A stretch of 64,000 bases of DNA from CAZMSQ01 sp964569025 (GCA_964569025.1 CAZMSQ010000011.1:8307-72306); one strand, 5' to 3'; positions 26,634 to 36,394 are shown, numbered from the stretch's first letter. Notes: generated by a model not told the origin, from the sequence alone. Made by a program: numbers and translations.

Positions 26634-26641
26634 CAAATATA
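26634..26641 (-). promoter_or_regulatory. Candidate -7 promoter element for cydAB
   Basis: The minus strand reads TATATTTG, 39 bases upstream of the cydA ATG at 26594. The remaining gap (26642-26871) shows no gene or clear hairpin; a regulatory site for oxygen control could lie there but I cannot name one. Confidence 0.55.
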
Positions 26642-26871
26642 AAAGGAATGCCTTGTTATTCTGAACAGATGCTAAAAGACTCATCCTTTGGAAAAGAACA
26701 GGTCTCTTTTTGAAACATCGCCACATTTCCGTGCTTACAGCCCATTGTGTTCCAAGAGGCAGTTTCTACCTGCCGTGACTCGTCTCACAGTGCCTCCTGA
26801 GAAAAATCAGCCCGGAACATGAGGATTGTCGACGCTCACACTGTGGAGAGCTGACTGTCGAAAGAAATCGG

Positions 26872-27987
26872 TCATTCCGCCTTCTGCTTCTTTCGCCAAG
26901 CATGAGCCAGCAAGACCACCCTGCTGTAGTTAGAGAGGCCTTCCGGAATGCCCTGTGTTTGAAGATAAGCTGAATACACCCGGTCTCTGGTCTGCGGAAA
27001 TAGGTCGGGATACCGGTTCATCTGCCTGCGAATTGAAATGAGATCCTGTCGGACGCCTGGGTGAATACCATTGAAAAATGTGCGGTATCGCTCCGGTGCC
27101 AGTCGTTTGGCAGAGGAAGCAACATAGCGCCAATAACCAAGCACACCTGAGTAGCGCAGCCATGGGTCACTTGATTCGTTGAGCGCCAGATAGGCGAGAA
27201 AGTTACAAGTTCCTTCATCGCCAAATCCATATCCATGTGCATATTCGTGCGCCTGAACGAATGGCACTTGCAGCGGATGGAGTCCGCCATCGATGTTGCA
27301 CTCGCCGGTCAGAGGGAAATAAAAACCCGCTGTACTGATTCGTAAAAGAAGCCCTTCCGGTTTGAGCTGCCGTGCAGTTAGTCCTCCGGGTGCAGGGATT
27401 TTGAACTGCATGAGAATATCTCTCAGGGCACCCAGAGACTGAGCTGAAACATGGGCGTGGCTCTGCTCGCCCACAGGCAAGCTGAGGGGAAGGGTATCTG
27501 CAGTTAAGGCTGCCCGCGCCTGGATGAGCTCGCCCGTCAGAAGGCTCAACTCTTCAAAGGTCTCGTCGACAGAGACCGGCACCGGCAGGATGCCGATTTG
27601 CTCCTCCAGTGGCACCCGCTGATAATTGTACCCCCATGCAATGAAAAAAAAGAACACAATGGCACCTGAAATGCCGGCCCCACCCCGAATAATCCCCCAC
27701 ACTTTCGCAGTCCACCGCATTGGCTTACGAAGCCACCGAACCAATCGGAATAAAAGGGTCACACTGACGACCACAGTCAGCAGATACCAAAGCGGAAACG
27801 AAACAAAACTGCACACCAAATCCTGTAACTGTCTGATGACCAGAAAAATACCACGGCTGTATACAGACTCAACATATTCGGGATTCCTTTGCGCAATATG
27901 CTGTATACAAAGAGCCCCCAAACCCAGACCAATCCACAATAGAGGGGACAGAAACCAATATTTCCGCTCCGGGGGCATACCCATCAT
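26872..27987 (-). CDS. DUF3810 membrane protein with HExxH motif (putative zinc metalloprotease)
   Basis: Three N-terminal membrane helices (about residues 11-30, 58-82 and 105-120) are followed by a soluble domain with AHEYAHGYGFGDEGTCNFLAYLA. This holds a HExxH zinc motif (HEYAH, 247-251) and a downstream acidic GDEGT (E258) as a possible third ligand, as expected for the DUF3810 family. The function is unproven; a membrane-attached metallopeptidase is a fair inference. Its start overlaps the stop of the 2H phosphoesterase gene by 4 bases. Confidence 0.85.
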   Translation of the reverse strand: MMGMPPERKYWFLSPLLWIGLGLGALCIQHIAQRNPEYVESVYSRGIFLVIRQLQDLVCSFVSFPLWYLLTVVVSVTLLFRLVRWLRKPMRWTAKVWGIIRGGAGISGAIVFFFFIAWGYNYQRVPLEEQIGILPVPVSVDETFEELSLLTGELIQARAALTADTLPLSLPVGEQSHAHVSAQSLGALRDILMQFKIPAPGGLTARQLKPEGLLLRISTAGFYFPLTGECNIDGGLHPLQVPFVQAHEYAHGYGFGDEGTCNFLAYLALNESSDPWLRYSGVLGYWRYVASSAKRLAPERYRTFFNGIHPGVRQDLISIRRQMNRYPDLFPQTRDRVYSAYLQTQGIPEGLSNYSRVVLLAHAWRKKQKAE

Positions 27988-28550
27988 GACTCGCCGGATT
28001 GTGGTTCTGCAGGCGGTCCAATGACAGACCAGATCCGGCCTGTATGGCGGAGCACAACCGGAGGGAAGGCCGAAAAATCGCGGGAATAGTTGACATTGCC
28101 ATAATACTGCCAGGCGGCAAGAAACCCATCCGGTGTTAAATCCCGAAATGCTACTGTCATATGCGGACGAAATGGCCTGGTCCGGGCTGTTTCTGTGACC
28201 ATATCCGGGTCAAGGCAGGCCATGAGTTCTGCGCGGAATGCGTTGAGTGCCGGATTTGGACAGACATTGACATAGATGACTTCATTTGAAAAATGGTCAA
28301 ACCCGTCAAGTACCACCGGAAAGGAAACCCACGGACGCCTGCAGGTGTGCACGCGCTCTAACAGCTCTGCCTCCCTGCTAATTTCGATCCGGAAGGGCGG
28401 GATGAGTGTGATGTGTGGAGGGGAATTGAGTGCTTTGCTGGAATGAAAGGCCTCGGCCGCATGCTCTTTCAGAGCAGTTACCTCCTGGCGGATATCCTCA
28501 GGAGGCAGAAGTGCGATGTAATACAGAGCTGTGGGTTTTCCCGGCTTCAT
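27984..28550 (-). CDS. 2H phosphoesterase / 2'-5' RNA ligase family protein
   Basis: LigT-like protein with the two defining H-x-[ST]-[LV] motifs: HITL (H46) and HMTV (H130), in SPPHITLIPPF and RPFRPHMTVAF. Members act on 2'-5' linked or cyclic phosphates in RNA or nucleotides; substrate is not predictable. 188 residues, cytosolic. Coupled to the DUF3810 gene by a 4-base overlap. Confidence 0.9.
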   Translation of the reverse strand: MKPGKPTALYYIALLPPEDIRQEVTALKEHAAEAFHSSKALNSPPHITLIPPFRIEISREAELLERVHTCRRPWVSFPVVLDGFDHFSNEVIYVNVCPNPALNAFRAELMACLDPDMVTETARTRPFRPHMTVAFRDLTPDGFLAAWQYYGNVNYSRDFSAFPPVVLRHTGRIWSVIGPPAEPQSGES

Positions 28551-28623
28551 AGTTTCGGGACTTTAGATTCCATCAATATACAGACGACATAAATTGGGAT
28601 GTGGATCATTGACTCACACAATA

Positions 28624-30762
28624 TCAACGGCTGACATGTTGATTTTTCAGGATAGCCAGACCAAGTTTTAGAGCGGGATATGGAATTTCTTCGTTCAGAG
28701 AGGCGTAGAGCTCTCCAAGTTTAAGTGGCTCCGCGGGGTCTTCGACTGCCTCATCGATTCGCTGCAGGATTTCTTTCTCAAGGAGATGATCTGTTTGAAT
28801 CACCTCTCCGTGTTCGAGCCAATGGATGACATGACTGACCACAGTATCTTCGGCCATTTGCCTCTCTGCTGCAATTTCCTGAATGGACATCCCTTCCTGA
28901 AGTCTTTCCAGCGTTTCCAATTGGGTAGATCCCTTTACGCGGCTTCCCTGACGGCTTTTCTCGAGTGAAAACTGCCGGATGGCCTGAATAAAGGTATCAC
29001 CATATCTTTTGAGTTTCAGGTCTCCCACGCCCTGTATGGCTCGAAAGTCCTCATCGTTCAAAGGCTTTGTGGCGGCCATTTCCTCGAGGGTAGCATCATT
29101 GAAAATGACATAGGGAGGCACACCCTGTTGTTGGGCCAGCGTGCGTCTCAGGGAGCGCAGTGATTCAAACAACTCGTCGCGCACCCGCAATCGTTCGGAG
29201 GTTTCCCGGGTGGTTTTCTTCTCTGCTTTGGCAGGTTTGCCGACAAACCGGACCAAACTGACCTGTATCTGTTCAAATAAAACCTCCCTGCTGGCTTGTG
29301 TCAGCTTGAGGGCGCTGTGCTGGTCATATGCCACCTCCAACAACCCGAGGTGAATCATCTGCCCGATGTATTCTTTCCACGCCAGGCTTGAGGTCTGGCG
29401 GCCTGCCCCAAAGGTTTTTATCCGATGATATCCTCTGCTGGTCACCTCCTTCTTTCCCGACCCTCTCAGCACATCAATCAGGATGGTCATAGAGACACGC
29501 TCCTTGAGTCGGTACACAGCTGATAAAGCCATCTGTGCCAACGTCGTCCCATCAAAGTACTCCGGCGGGTTATGGCATACGTCGCACGAACCGCACCCAT
29601 CTTTTCCATACTGCTCGCCGAAGTAATTCAGCAGCATCTTGCGTCGGCAAATTGGGGCTTCGGCATACTGCTGCATCCGCTCCAGTTTGTCGAGCTTGAC
29701 TTCTAACACATCACTTTCATTCTCGGACAGAATCTGCCGCAATATGGCCACATCACTGTACGAATAAAACAACAGGGTATCGGCTTTTGCCCCATCACGA
29801 CCAGCACGCCCGATTTCCTGATAAAAACTCTCAAGGTTTTTCGGGAGATTATAGTGAATGACCCAACGCACGTTGGACTTGTCTATTCCCATACCAAAAG
29901 CCACCGTTGCGCAGACCACCGGCAGTTCGTCCCGAATAAACGCCTCCTGCACCCGATCCCGCTCCCGGGCATCCATTCGGGCATGATAATACCCTGCCGG
30001 AATGCCCGCAGCAGTGAGTTTACTCGCAATTTGCTCTGTACTATTCCGGCTCAGGCAATAGACAATCCCGCTCTGCCCCTTCCGCTTCTGAATAAAGCGC
30101 TTGATCTGAGCAAACCGATCCTGACCGGGCCGTACTTCGAGGTTCAGATTCGGGCGATCAAATGAAGCGATGAAGACCTCGGGGTCCTGCATGTTGAGCT
30201 GAGCAATGATATCGCGTCTGGTGACCTTGTCGGCCGTGGCTGTCAGTGCCAGTACGGGGACATCAGGAAATTGCTCCTTCAGAAAGCGAAGCTGGGTATA
30301 CTCAGGCCTGAAGTCGTGCCCCCATGCCGAGATGCAATGCGCCTCATCAATCGCAAACAGGTTCACTCTGGCGCGTTTCAACAACGGCAGGAATGATTGG
30401 GACACCAATTTTTCGGGCGACACATACAGGAGGTCAATGTTTCCGTTGAATACTTCGTCTTCAACAAACCTCTGCTCCGGTTCATCAATCGAGCTGTTGA
30501 GAAACGCTGCCCGCACACCGCTCGCTCGCAAGGCCTCAACCTGATCTTTCATCAGCGAAATAAGGGGAGAAACCACCAGCCCGAGACCTTCCATGGTAAG
30601 GGCCGGAATCTGGTAGCAAATGGATTTTCCCCCACCTGTAGGCATGAGCACGAGGGCGTCTTTTTTCTCGTACACCCTTTTGATGATAGATTCCTGGAGA
30701 GGCCGAAAGGAATCATAGCCGAATACAGAACTGAGGGTCTCAGTGGCAAGTTGAATGTTCAT
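28624..30762 (-). CDS. recQ: ATP-dependent DNA helicase RecQ
   Basis: 3'-5' DNA helicase of recombination and fork repair. Order of parts in 712 residues: SF2 motor with FRPLQESII, Walker A TGGGKS (about 42-47), DEAH box (139-142) with IDEAHCISAWGHDFRPEY; motif IV-VI region ending QEIGRAGRDG; zinc-binding domain with CRRKMLLNYFGE and CGSCDVC; winged helix; HRDC domain (YVIFNDATLEEMA... IQGVGDLKLKRYG); and a C-terminal helix-turn-helix-like tail. I start at the ATG at 30762; the frame also opens at 30816 but that adds an unrelated extension. Confidence 0.96.
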   Translation of the reverse strand: MNIQLATETLSSVFGYDSFRPLQESIIKRVYEKKDALVLMPTGGGKSICYQIPALTMEGLGLVVSPLISLMKDQVEALRASGVRAAFLNSSIDEPEQRFVEDEVFNGNIDLLYVSPEKLVSQSFLPLLKRARVNLFAIDEAHCISAWGHDFRPEYTQLRFLKEQFPDVPVLALTATADKVTRRDIIAQLNMQDPEVFIASFDRPNLNLEVRPGQDRFAQIKRFIQKRKGQSGIVYCLSRNSTEQIASKLTAAGIPAGYYHARMDARERDRVQEAFIRDELPVVCATVAFGMGIDKSNVRWVIHYNLPKNLESFYQEIGRAGRDGAKADTLLFYSYSDVAILRQILSENESDVLEVKLDKLERMQQYAEAPICRRKMLLNYFGEQYGKDGCGSCDVCHNPPEYFDGTTLAQMALSAVYRLKERVSMTILIDVLRGSGKKEVTSRGYHRIKTFGAGRQTSSLAWKEYIGQMIHLGLLEVAYDQHSALKLTQASREVLFEQIQVSLVRFVGKPAKAEKKTTRETSERLRVRDELFESLRSLRRTLAQQQGVPPYVIFNDATLEEMAATKPLNDEDFRAIQGVGDLKLKRYGDTFIQAIRQFSLEKSRQGSRVKGSTQLETLERLQEGMSIQEIAAERQMAEDTVVSHVIHWLEHGEVIQTDHLLEKEILQRIDEAVEDPAEPLKLGELYASLNEEIPYPALKLGLAILKNQHVSR

Positions 30763-30881
30763 AGGCAGTTGTTCATTTGGTGAAGGGGATATGTGTTCAA
30801 AAATACCGGATTTCACACACCAAATCCAGTCGTTTCTCTCCTTTTCTGCCTCTCCGGGGTCAGGTCAGACAGATTTCCACA

Positions 30882-32879
30882 TCACTCCAACACCTTGAAC
30901 GTGGTACGCCTGTTTGCCTGGTGCTCTTCTTCCGTGCACTGCGCACAGACACAATTCACTGCCGGGACTGATTCTCCATAGCCGACCGCCTCCAATCGAT
31001 CTGACCGGATGCCCGACTGGATGAGAAAGTCAACAGCAGACTGGGCTCGCTTCTGGGAGAGATCTTCGTTGTATCTGGCACCGCCTCGGCAGTCGGTATG
31101 AGAGGACAACTGAATGCGGATGTCTGGATTCTCTTTTAACACCGTTGCAAGACTCAGGAGCGTCGGTCGGGCATCTTCCCGAATGTACCACTCATCGAAG
31201 TCATAGTATATGTTTTCCAGCACAATCTCCTGATCCACAAATATTTTATCCAACTCAACTTCGAGCTCAAATACCTGCTCCGGCATACGCGGATCAAGCG
31301 CAATACCGACTGTGCTGAATGGCTCAGAAGCTGTAAGATACCCGGGCTTTGATGCTGAGAATGTAAAATTCTCATCTCGTCCTAACTCAATCCTCACCCA
31401 CCCGTCTGGCCCGGGAAAAATCGTCGTATCTATGCCGTTCCGGTTCATGACCAGCGTGACATCTGAAAGCGGCTTCCGCCCCAGCACCCGGCTGTTGGGA
31501 TCCGCAGGGTCGAGAAAAATTTTTTCGAGCACGTACACATTAAGCGTCATGGAATACTCTACAGACTCGGTGACAGGTGGCTCTTCAGGAGGCTCTTCCA
31601 GCCTGACATTCTCAATCATCCAAAGGTCATCATCGCCCTGACCACCTGGGCGGGAGGAACTGATCCAGGCCCGCTTCAGCACATCCTGCCCCACATCGGA
31701 GCCCCTTGAATCGATGATATATCCAAAGTCGTCTGAAGATGAATTGACTGGTGGCCGAAGATTATAGGCAGGCGTCCAGTCGTCCTGAAAGCGGAAGGAG
31801 GAAAAGACATCCAGTCCACCCATACCCGTATGGCCGTCGGATGCAAAATAGAGGGTATCTGAATCAATGTGCGGAAACTGCTCGTTTTCCTGAGAGTTGA
31901 TGCTCCTGCTCATGAGCGTCGGTTCAGACCAGATTCCGCCTGTGGAGCGAACCACCTGGTAAATATCGTATCCACCCCAGCCATTGGGGTGGTTGCTTGA
32001 AAAGTAGAGCGTTGTTCCATCACTGCTGAGGGACGGATGCCCGTAATTGACCCCTTCTTCCTGAAATGACAGCGGTTCGGGCTCTTCCCATTGTCCGTCA
32101 ATCAGGGTACTGTGCCAGATTTTACAGAATCCATCTTCAAATTTGCCGGGGCTGCTGCATCTGGTCAGGAATACCTCCTTGCCGTCGGCACTGAATGAAG
32201 CTGGTCCCTCGTTGAATTCTGAATTGAGAGGAGAGGGAAAAGGCAGCGCCATATCATCTTCAAGAAAGAAAAGGTCTGAGTAATCACGGCCGGTCCATGG
32301 ATACATATCGTCACCCAGAGAGGCGGGACGATCGGACACGAAGACCAGATTTTTGGCATATACAGCAGGTGCATACTCTGCTGAAGGCGTATTAGCTGGA
32401 GAGGGCAAAACTCGCACAGTTTTTTTATCCTTGGCGGCAGTCCATTCAATTGCCCGCTCGCAGGAGTTGATTTCCCGCCGGTATTCATAGGGGCTGCCCA
32501 ACTCAAATCCGAGCTCCCGAAATGCGTCGATGGCCTCACGGTACTGGCCATTTTCCTTGAGGGCCAGTGCATGCTGCTTCAGGGCTTCGAGGCCATACTG
32601 ATAATCGAAAGCCGTGCGATACCAGTCTATGGCCTCCGTTGGCTTATTGGTCCGGCGGTAACATTCTCCTAACAAAAATGCAATCTGCCCCTGCTCTGTT
32701 TTGCGTTTGGCCCGCTCGAAAGATTTGGCAAGCATCGGAATAGCCACTGCGTACTGCTTGCGCTCAAAGGCTGTCTGCCCATCCTTGATTTTTTCAGTGT
32801 AGGCGCAAGACCACATGATTCCGGCAAAAATGGATACAATCATGACGCCCGCAAAAAACGGGCGAATCAGAAATGGCAT
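30882..32879 (-). CDS. OmpA/TPR/PD40 lipoprotein, PorE-like
   Basis: A 665-residue envelope lipoprotein (signal ending at a Cys in IMWSC). Parts in order: TPR-like helical repeats (about 30-150), a beta-propeller of PD40/WD40-like blades (about 160-440; for example GPASFSADGKEVFLTRC, HPSLSSDGTTLYFSSNHP, FPHIDSDTLYFASDGHTGMGGLDVF), a carboxypeptidase-like beta domain, and a C-terminal OmpA peptidoglycan-binding domain (YYDFDEWYIREDA, LSSHTDCRGGARYN, QSGIRSDRLEAVGYGE). This order is that of PorE and related T9SS-associated proteins, and four T9SS cargo proteins are encoded nearby; paralogues are common in the phylum, so PorE identity is tentative. Confidence 0.8.
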   Translation of the reverse strand: MPFLIRPFFAGVMIVSIFAGIMWSCAYTEKIKDGQTAFERKQYAVAIPMLAKSFERAKRKTEQGQIAFLLGECYRRTNKPTEAIDWYRTAFDYQYGLEALKQHALALKENGQYREAIDAFRELGFELGSPYEYRREINSCERAIEWTAAKDKKTVRVLPSPANTPSAEYAPAVYAKNLVFVSDRPASLGDDMYPWTGRDYSDLFFLEDDMALPFPSPLNSEFNEGPASFSADGKEVFLTRCSSPGKFEDGFCKIWHSTLIDGQWEEPEPLSFQEEGVNYGHPSLSSDGTTLYFSSNHPNGWGGYDIYQVVRSTGGIWSEPTLMSRSINSQENEQFPHIDSDTLYFASDGHTGMGGLDVFSSFRFQDDWTPAYNLRPPVNSSSDDFGYIIDSRGSDVGQDVLKRAWISSSRPGGQGDDDLWMIENVRLEEPPEEPPVTESVEYSMTLNVYVLEKIFLDPADPNSRVLGRKPLSDVTLVMNRNGIDTTIFPGPDGWVRIELGRDENFTFSASKPGYLTASEPFSTVGIALDPRMPEQVFELEVELDKIFVDQEIVLENIYYDFDEWYIREDARPTLLSLATVLKENPDIRIQLSSHTDCRGGARYNEDLSQKRAQSAVDFLIQSGIRSDRLEAVGYGESVPAVNCVCAQCTEEEHQANRRTTFKVLE

Positions 32880-32998
32880 ATGGTCTGTTTTTCTCTCGGC
32901 AAGATTTTCAGAATTCTTGTTCTATTCAAACATCATGCTTTTTGTGTTTGTTCCGACTCACACAATGCCGGCTCTTGGCCTTTCCATGCATTCTCTCC

Positions 32999-35707
32999 TC
33001 AAAACTTTTGCAGAAGAGCTTGTTTATCCCAATCCTCCCCTGAAATATCTACAATATACGTCCCTGATGGCCAACCAGCAGTCTCCCCGATGAATATCTC
33101 ATTCCTGCCATTGGAATGCTGAATCTTCATGTTGACGAATTCCCTCCCCTGCATGTCCAGAATTCGGAGTGAGCCCTCTCCCTCAACTGTGGCATCGTAT
33201 CTGAGTGAGAAACCAGATACAGAAGGGTTGGGAAATGCCAAAATTTCAGTTGGTAGCAAAGGGTATAGGCCGGCCTCGTTGGAGTACCCCCATCTGCCAT
33301 CCTGGGTGCGGTATCGAAGGCGGTAATAATTTTTGTTGACAGAAGGAGAAGTATGGGTCCAGGAGGATTGAATCTGCTGTGCATCAAAACGCTGCAACAC
33401 AGAGATTCCGGAGTTATCCGTCCGGTAGAGTAAGTCCGCTTTTTCCAGAGAGACTCCCGGAGAGACGACCCATGCAAGATCAATAGATTTTTCGGCAGAG
33501 GAACCGCTGAGCGTCACTTCTGAGAGACCTCCACAATCCGGGAACATCTCCACCTCATCAGTCCCTTCAAGCTTTTGCGGGTCAGTCACCCGCAGTCGGA
33601 ATCGGTACCAGTAGGCTTCGCCTTCACATCCGGCCGGAGCCAGCAGATACTGCTTATCGAGACCAAATAACGAGGGTTGCGTGTGAAAATGGGTGTTATG
33701 GTGAAAAAATATCTGCCATTCAGCCTCCAACTCCTCATTGCTGGTTTCAGCATCTGTAATCTCCGCCTGAAGTGGGAGCAACAGTGGTTCGTCCATCGGA
33801 TAGCGGTCTCCGTCTTCAATACTGCGGATCCGGACCTTCGGAGGCGTATTATTCAGAGAAACAATCAGCCGCCCGGAATTCGACTGCCCCAACGAGTCTG
33901 TGACAGTAAGCGCCACCTCAAAACTAAAGGGGTTTCCGTCAGGAGCCTGAAACTGGTGCGATGGAGACATGCTGTCAGATGACTGCCCGTCGCCAAAATC
34001 CCATGAATACTCCAAGGGAGCTCCTCCGGGTGAAAATGAGGCTGAAGCATCGAACTGAACGGTAAGCGGAGATGGGCCGTAGAGGGTATCAGCTGAGGCC
34101 TGCACCACCGGCCGGGGAAGGCCACCGTAGCAGACGCGATGGATGATTCCTTCGACAATGTCCACCCAATAGAGACACTCTTCTTCAGTGTTCAATGTCA
34201 GATACACCAGATTTGATGTTCCTCTCGCAAAGGTGTCGACCGCCCTCAGTTCCCAATTTTCCCCAAACGTAAAGGTTCGGATCCAACCGTCAAAGTCTGC
34301 GTGAAAATAAGCCCCTTGAAAAGCCGCGGGCCACTGCTGGCCTTCATAAATGAATCCGGTGATGCTGGAGCTGCCATTGAAATGAGTGCCGGCAACGCCT
34401 GAGGAAGGGTCCTCAAGCTCGAAAACCTCGGGGCCGCTTGTGCTGTCAAAGCGCCCGACATACACAATGGAATCTGCATTGGCATTTCCCCAACTGATCA
34501 CAGGCCAATGATGAATTTGGGTAGGCACTCCATCAGGAATGGGAACAGACGCATTGCATGGATTAAAAAATTCTGGAGCAAGCGAGGGTTGCTGAATGAG
34601 ATCACGAAAACGGAAATACGGTTCCAAACAGCCGTTTTGCTCAAATAATGGATTGGGCTCGTCTTTATTCTGAGGATTATACACATCAAAAAACGGCATC
34701 TGGAAATACCCCTCATAAATCGGCCACCCGAGGTTGGTACCCCCTTCAGTGATGACATTCAACTCTTCCCATGCCACAGAGCCCACATCTGCCACCAAGA
34801 GGGTCCCGGGGTTGCCGTCTGCTGCGAAGTGGCTGCCCGTTTCAGGAATCTGAATAAACCGAAACGGGTTGCGCATTCCCATGGCCCATACGCGCGAGCC
34901 GGCGGATCTCGGATTTGAAGCGTCAAACCACGGATTCCCCGGAAGCCCTTCCCCGGTGGCGGGGTCGAGCCTTAGGATTTTTCCGCTCAGACTGTTGACC
35001 ATCAGTGACCGGAATGCACCGACATTCTCCTCTTCCCGCATGATTTCATCTGCAAGTGCTTGTTCCCAGTAAGACCCCGGATGGCTGCCATCATCCGCAC
35101 TGTCAAAACTCCCGGCATCACCGCAGGAAGCAAGCAGTGACCCATCATCGGCAAAGACCAAGCTACCCAAGCCATGGGAGGGCATGAGAATGGAAAATCC
35201 ATCAGAAGGCGAAGCACCAAGTAAAACCAATCGGCTGTCCGGAATGATTGTCGTGAAGTCTGTCGCCGGGTCTGCCGTGTAGCGCGTAATCCTGCCGATG
35301 GTCGCCTGTCCGGTGATGGTCACATTTGGGTCGTAGTCGGGCGTCCCGGCAGTCAGCAAATGGTGGCGATCAACGGCGTAGAGCAGGTAAATGTGGCCAT
35401 TCTGCAGAAAACCAGGATCGAGGGCAAATCCGAGCAGCCCGTGATCCCACCAGTCAAGGACCTCGTCCGAAATATCAATCAAGGGTTCCGACAGACGGTT
35501 GCCGAGATTATCAACAATAAAGACTTTCCCGCTTTTTTCCCAAACATAAGCTCTCCCGTTTTCATCGAAAACAAGGCCTACCGGAAAACTCCAAACACCC
35601 CCAAAAGCTTCGTCTGTAAAATTGTCGGGATAGGTGACCTGGGCAAAAACCGGTCGGTGAAAAGCAGTCAGCACCCCAAGCACACCACAAAACAACAATC
35701 TGATCAT
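32999..35707 (-). CDS. Secreted PQQ-type sugar dehydrogenase (GSDH) with PKD domain and T9SS tail
   Basis: The signal peptide (LLFCGVLGVLTAFHRPVFA) precedes a six-bladed GSDH beta-propeller of about 500 residues: FPVGLVFDENGRAYVWEKSGKVF, DWWDHGLLGFALDPGF, SHGLGSLVFADDGSLLASCGD, SGKILRLDPATGEG, VWAMGMRNPFRF, and NLGWPIYEG. A PKD domain follows (FDASASFSPGGAPLEYSWDFGDGQ), then beta domains and a C-terminal T9SS type A sorting domain (FPNPSVSGFSLRYD ... WPSGTYIVDIS). It probably acts at the cell surface on soluble sugars using PQQ and Ca2+; no PQQ synthesis gene is in the window. Confidence 0.88.
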   Translation of the reverse strand: MIRLLFCGVLGVLTAFHRPVFAQVTYPDNFTDEAFGGVWSFPVGLVFDENGRAYVWEKSGKVFIVDNLGNRLSEPLIDISDEVLDWWDHGLLGFALDPGFLQNGHIYLLYAVDRHHLLTAGTPDYDPNVTITGQATIGRITRYTADPATDFTTIIPDSRLVLLGASPSDGFSILMPSHGLGSLVFADDGSLLASCGDAGSFDSADDGSHPGSYWEQALADEIMREEENVGAFRSLMVNSLSGKILRLDPATGEGLPGNPWFDASNPRSAGSRVWAMGMRNPFRFIQIPETGSHFAADGNPGTLLVADVGSVAWEELNVITEGGTNLGWPIYEGYFQMPFFDVYNPQNKDEPNPLFEQNGCLEPYFRFRDLIQQPSLAPEFFNPCNASVPIPDGVPTQIHHWPVISWGNANADSIVYVGRFDSTSGPEVFELEDPSSGVAGTHFNGSSSITGFIYEGQQWPAAFQGAYFHADFDGWIRTFTFGENWELRAVDTFARGTSNLVYLTLNTEEECLYWVDIVEGIIHRVCYGGLPRPVVQASADTLYGPSPLTVQFDASASFSPGGAPLEYSWDFGDGQSSDSMSPSHQFQAPDGNPFSFEVALTVTDSLGQSNSGRLIVSLNNTPPKVRIRSIEDGDRYPMDEPLLLPLQAEITDAETSNEELEAEWQIFFHHNTHFHTQPSLFGLDKQYLLAPAGCEGEAYWYRFRLRVTDPQKLEGTDEVEMFPDCGGLSEVTLSGSSAEKSIDLAWVVSPGVSLEKADLLYRTDNSGISVLQRFDAQQIQSSWTHTSPSVNKNYYRLRYRTQDGRWGYSNEAGLYPLLPTEILAFPNPSVSGFSLRYDATVEGEGSLRILDMQGREFVNMKIQHSNGRNEIFIGETAGWPSGTYIVDISGEDWDKQALLQKF

Positions 35708-35733
35708 ATCACAGCAAATTAATCAGTTTGCTG

Positions 35734-35741
35734 CAAACATA
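35734..35741 (-). promoter_or_regulatory. Candidate -7 promoter element for the sugar dehydrogenase gene
   Basis: The minus strand reads TATGTTTG, 26 bases upstream of the ATG at 35707, matching TAnnTTTG. Confidence 0.45.
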
Positions 35742-35869
35742 AGGAACGCTGCCACAAATTACACCCCTATCACCTCATAGATGAAGCAGGATGTCAAGAC
35801 CAAATCATTTTTTCTGCAACCGGTACTCCCTGACACAACCCGGGCCCGGACTGAGCTGCCCTTCCATAA

Positions 35870-36331
35870 TCATCTGGCCATCAGATGGTACAAAAACTGA
35901 AAACACATCGTATATGAATCATCCGAGAGGGTCATTGTGAATTCCTCACAGACAGGATCATTGTCATAACAAAGAATGAGCATATCGCCTTCCAGAGTGT
36001 ACTCGCCGAATACATCAAATTCAATGATGGTTTCCTTTGTCCCATCGGGCAAAACACCCTCAATCAGCACATAGCTCTCGAAGCGGCCATCGTCGAAATA
36101 CTCGTGGGTCGTCGTGTAACATGTCAGGCTGCTGTCTACAAGTACACAGTTTGAATCACTGTAATCATTTTTAAAATTTTTCTCCGGATCCACACAATCC
36201 GTAAGTGAGGTGTAAGTCACCAGCCATTTACCGGTCAGTATTGGGTCTTCGTCTTTCGTACAGGCTGTCAAGGCGAGTACAAGAATGACAAAAAGGGAAC
36301 AAAGCGTAAAAGGAGATCTGTTGTTATCCAT
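35870..36331 (-). CDS. Lipocalin-like lipoprotein, apparently frameshifted near its C-terminus
   Basis: Lipoprotein (signal core LFVILVLALTAC, lipobox Cys 24) with an opening PILTGKWLVTYT typical of lipocalin-like domains in Bacteroidota and five further Cys. The frame as written ends in MCFQFLYHLMAR at 35870. A second frame on the same strand, open only from about 35919, reads YDVFSVFVPSDGQMIMEG then LSPGPGCVREYRLQKK and ends at 35805, which looks like the genuine C-terminal strands. The intact protein would be about 172 residues. The break is near 35902-35922. Function unknown. Confidence 0.7.
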   Translation of the reverse strand: MDNNRSPFTLCSLFVILVLALTACTKDEDPILTGKWLVTYTSLTDCVDPEKNFKNDYSDSNCVLVDSSLTCYTTTHEYFDDGRFESYVLIEGVLPDGTKETIIEFDVFGEYTLEGDMLILCYDNDPVCEEFTMTLSDDSYTMCFQFLYHLMAR

Positions 36332-36386
36332 AGTGAGAGTATTTATCGCAAACCAATTCCTGAGCGTTTTCTTGAGGTCAAAATCC

Positions 36387-36394
36387 TATCTTTG
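36387..36394 (+). promoter_or_regulatory. Candidate -7 promoter element upstream of the rRNA methyltransferase
   Basis: TATCTTTG matches TAnnTTTG. It would leave a leader of about 170 bases before the TTG start at 36569; nothing else is seen in 36332-36568. Confidence 0.4.
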
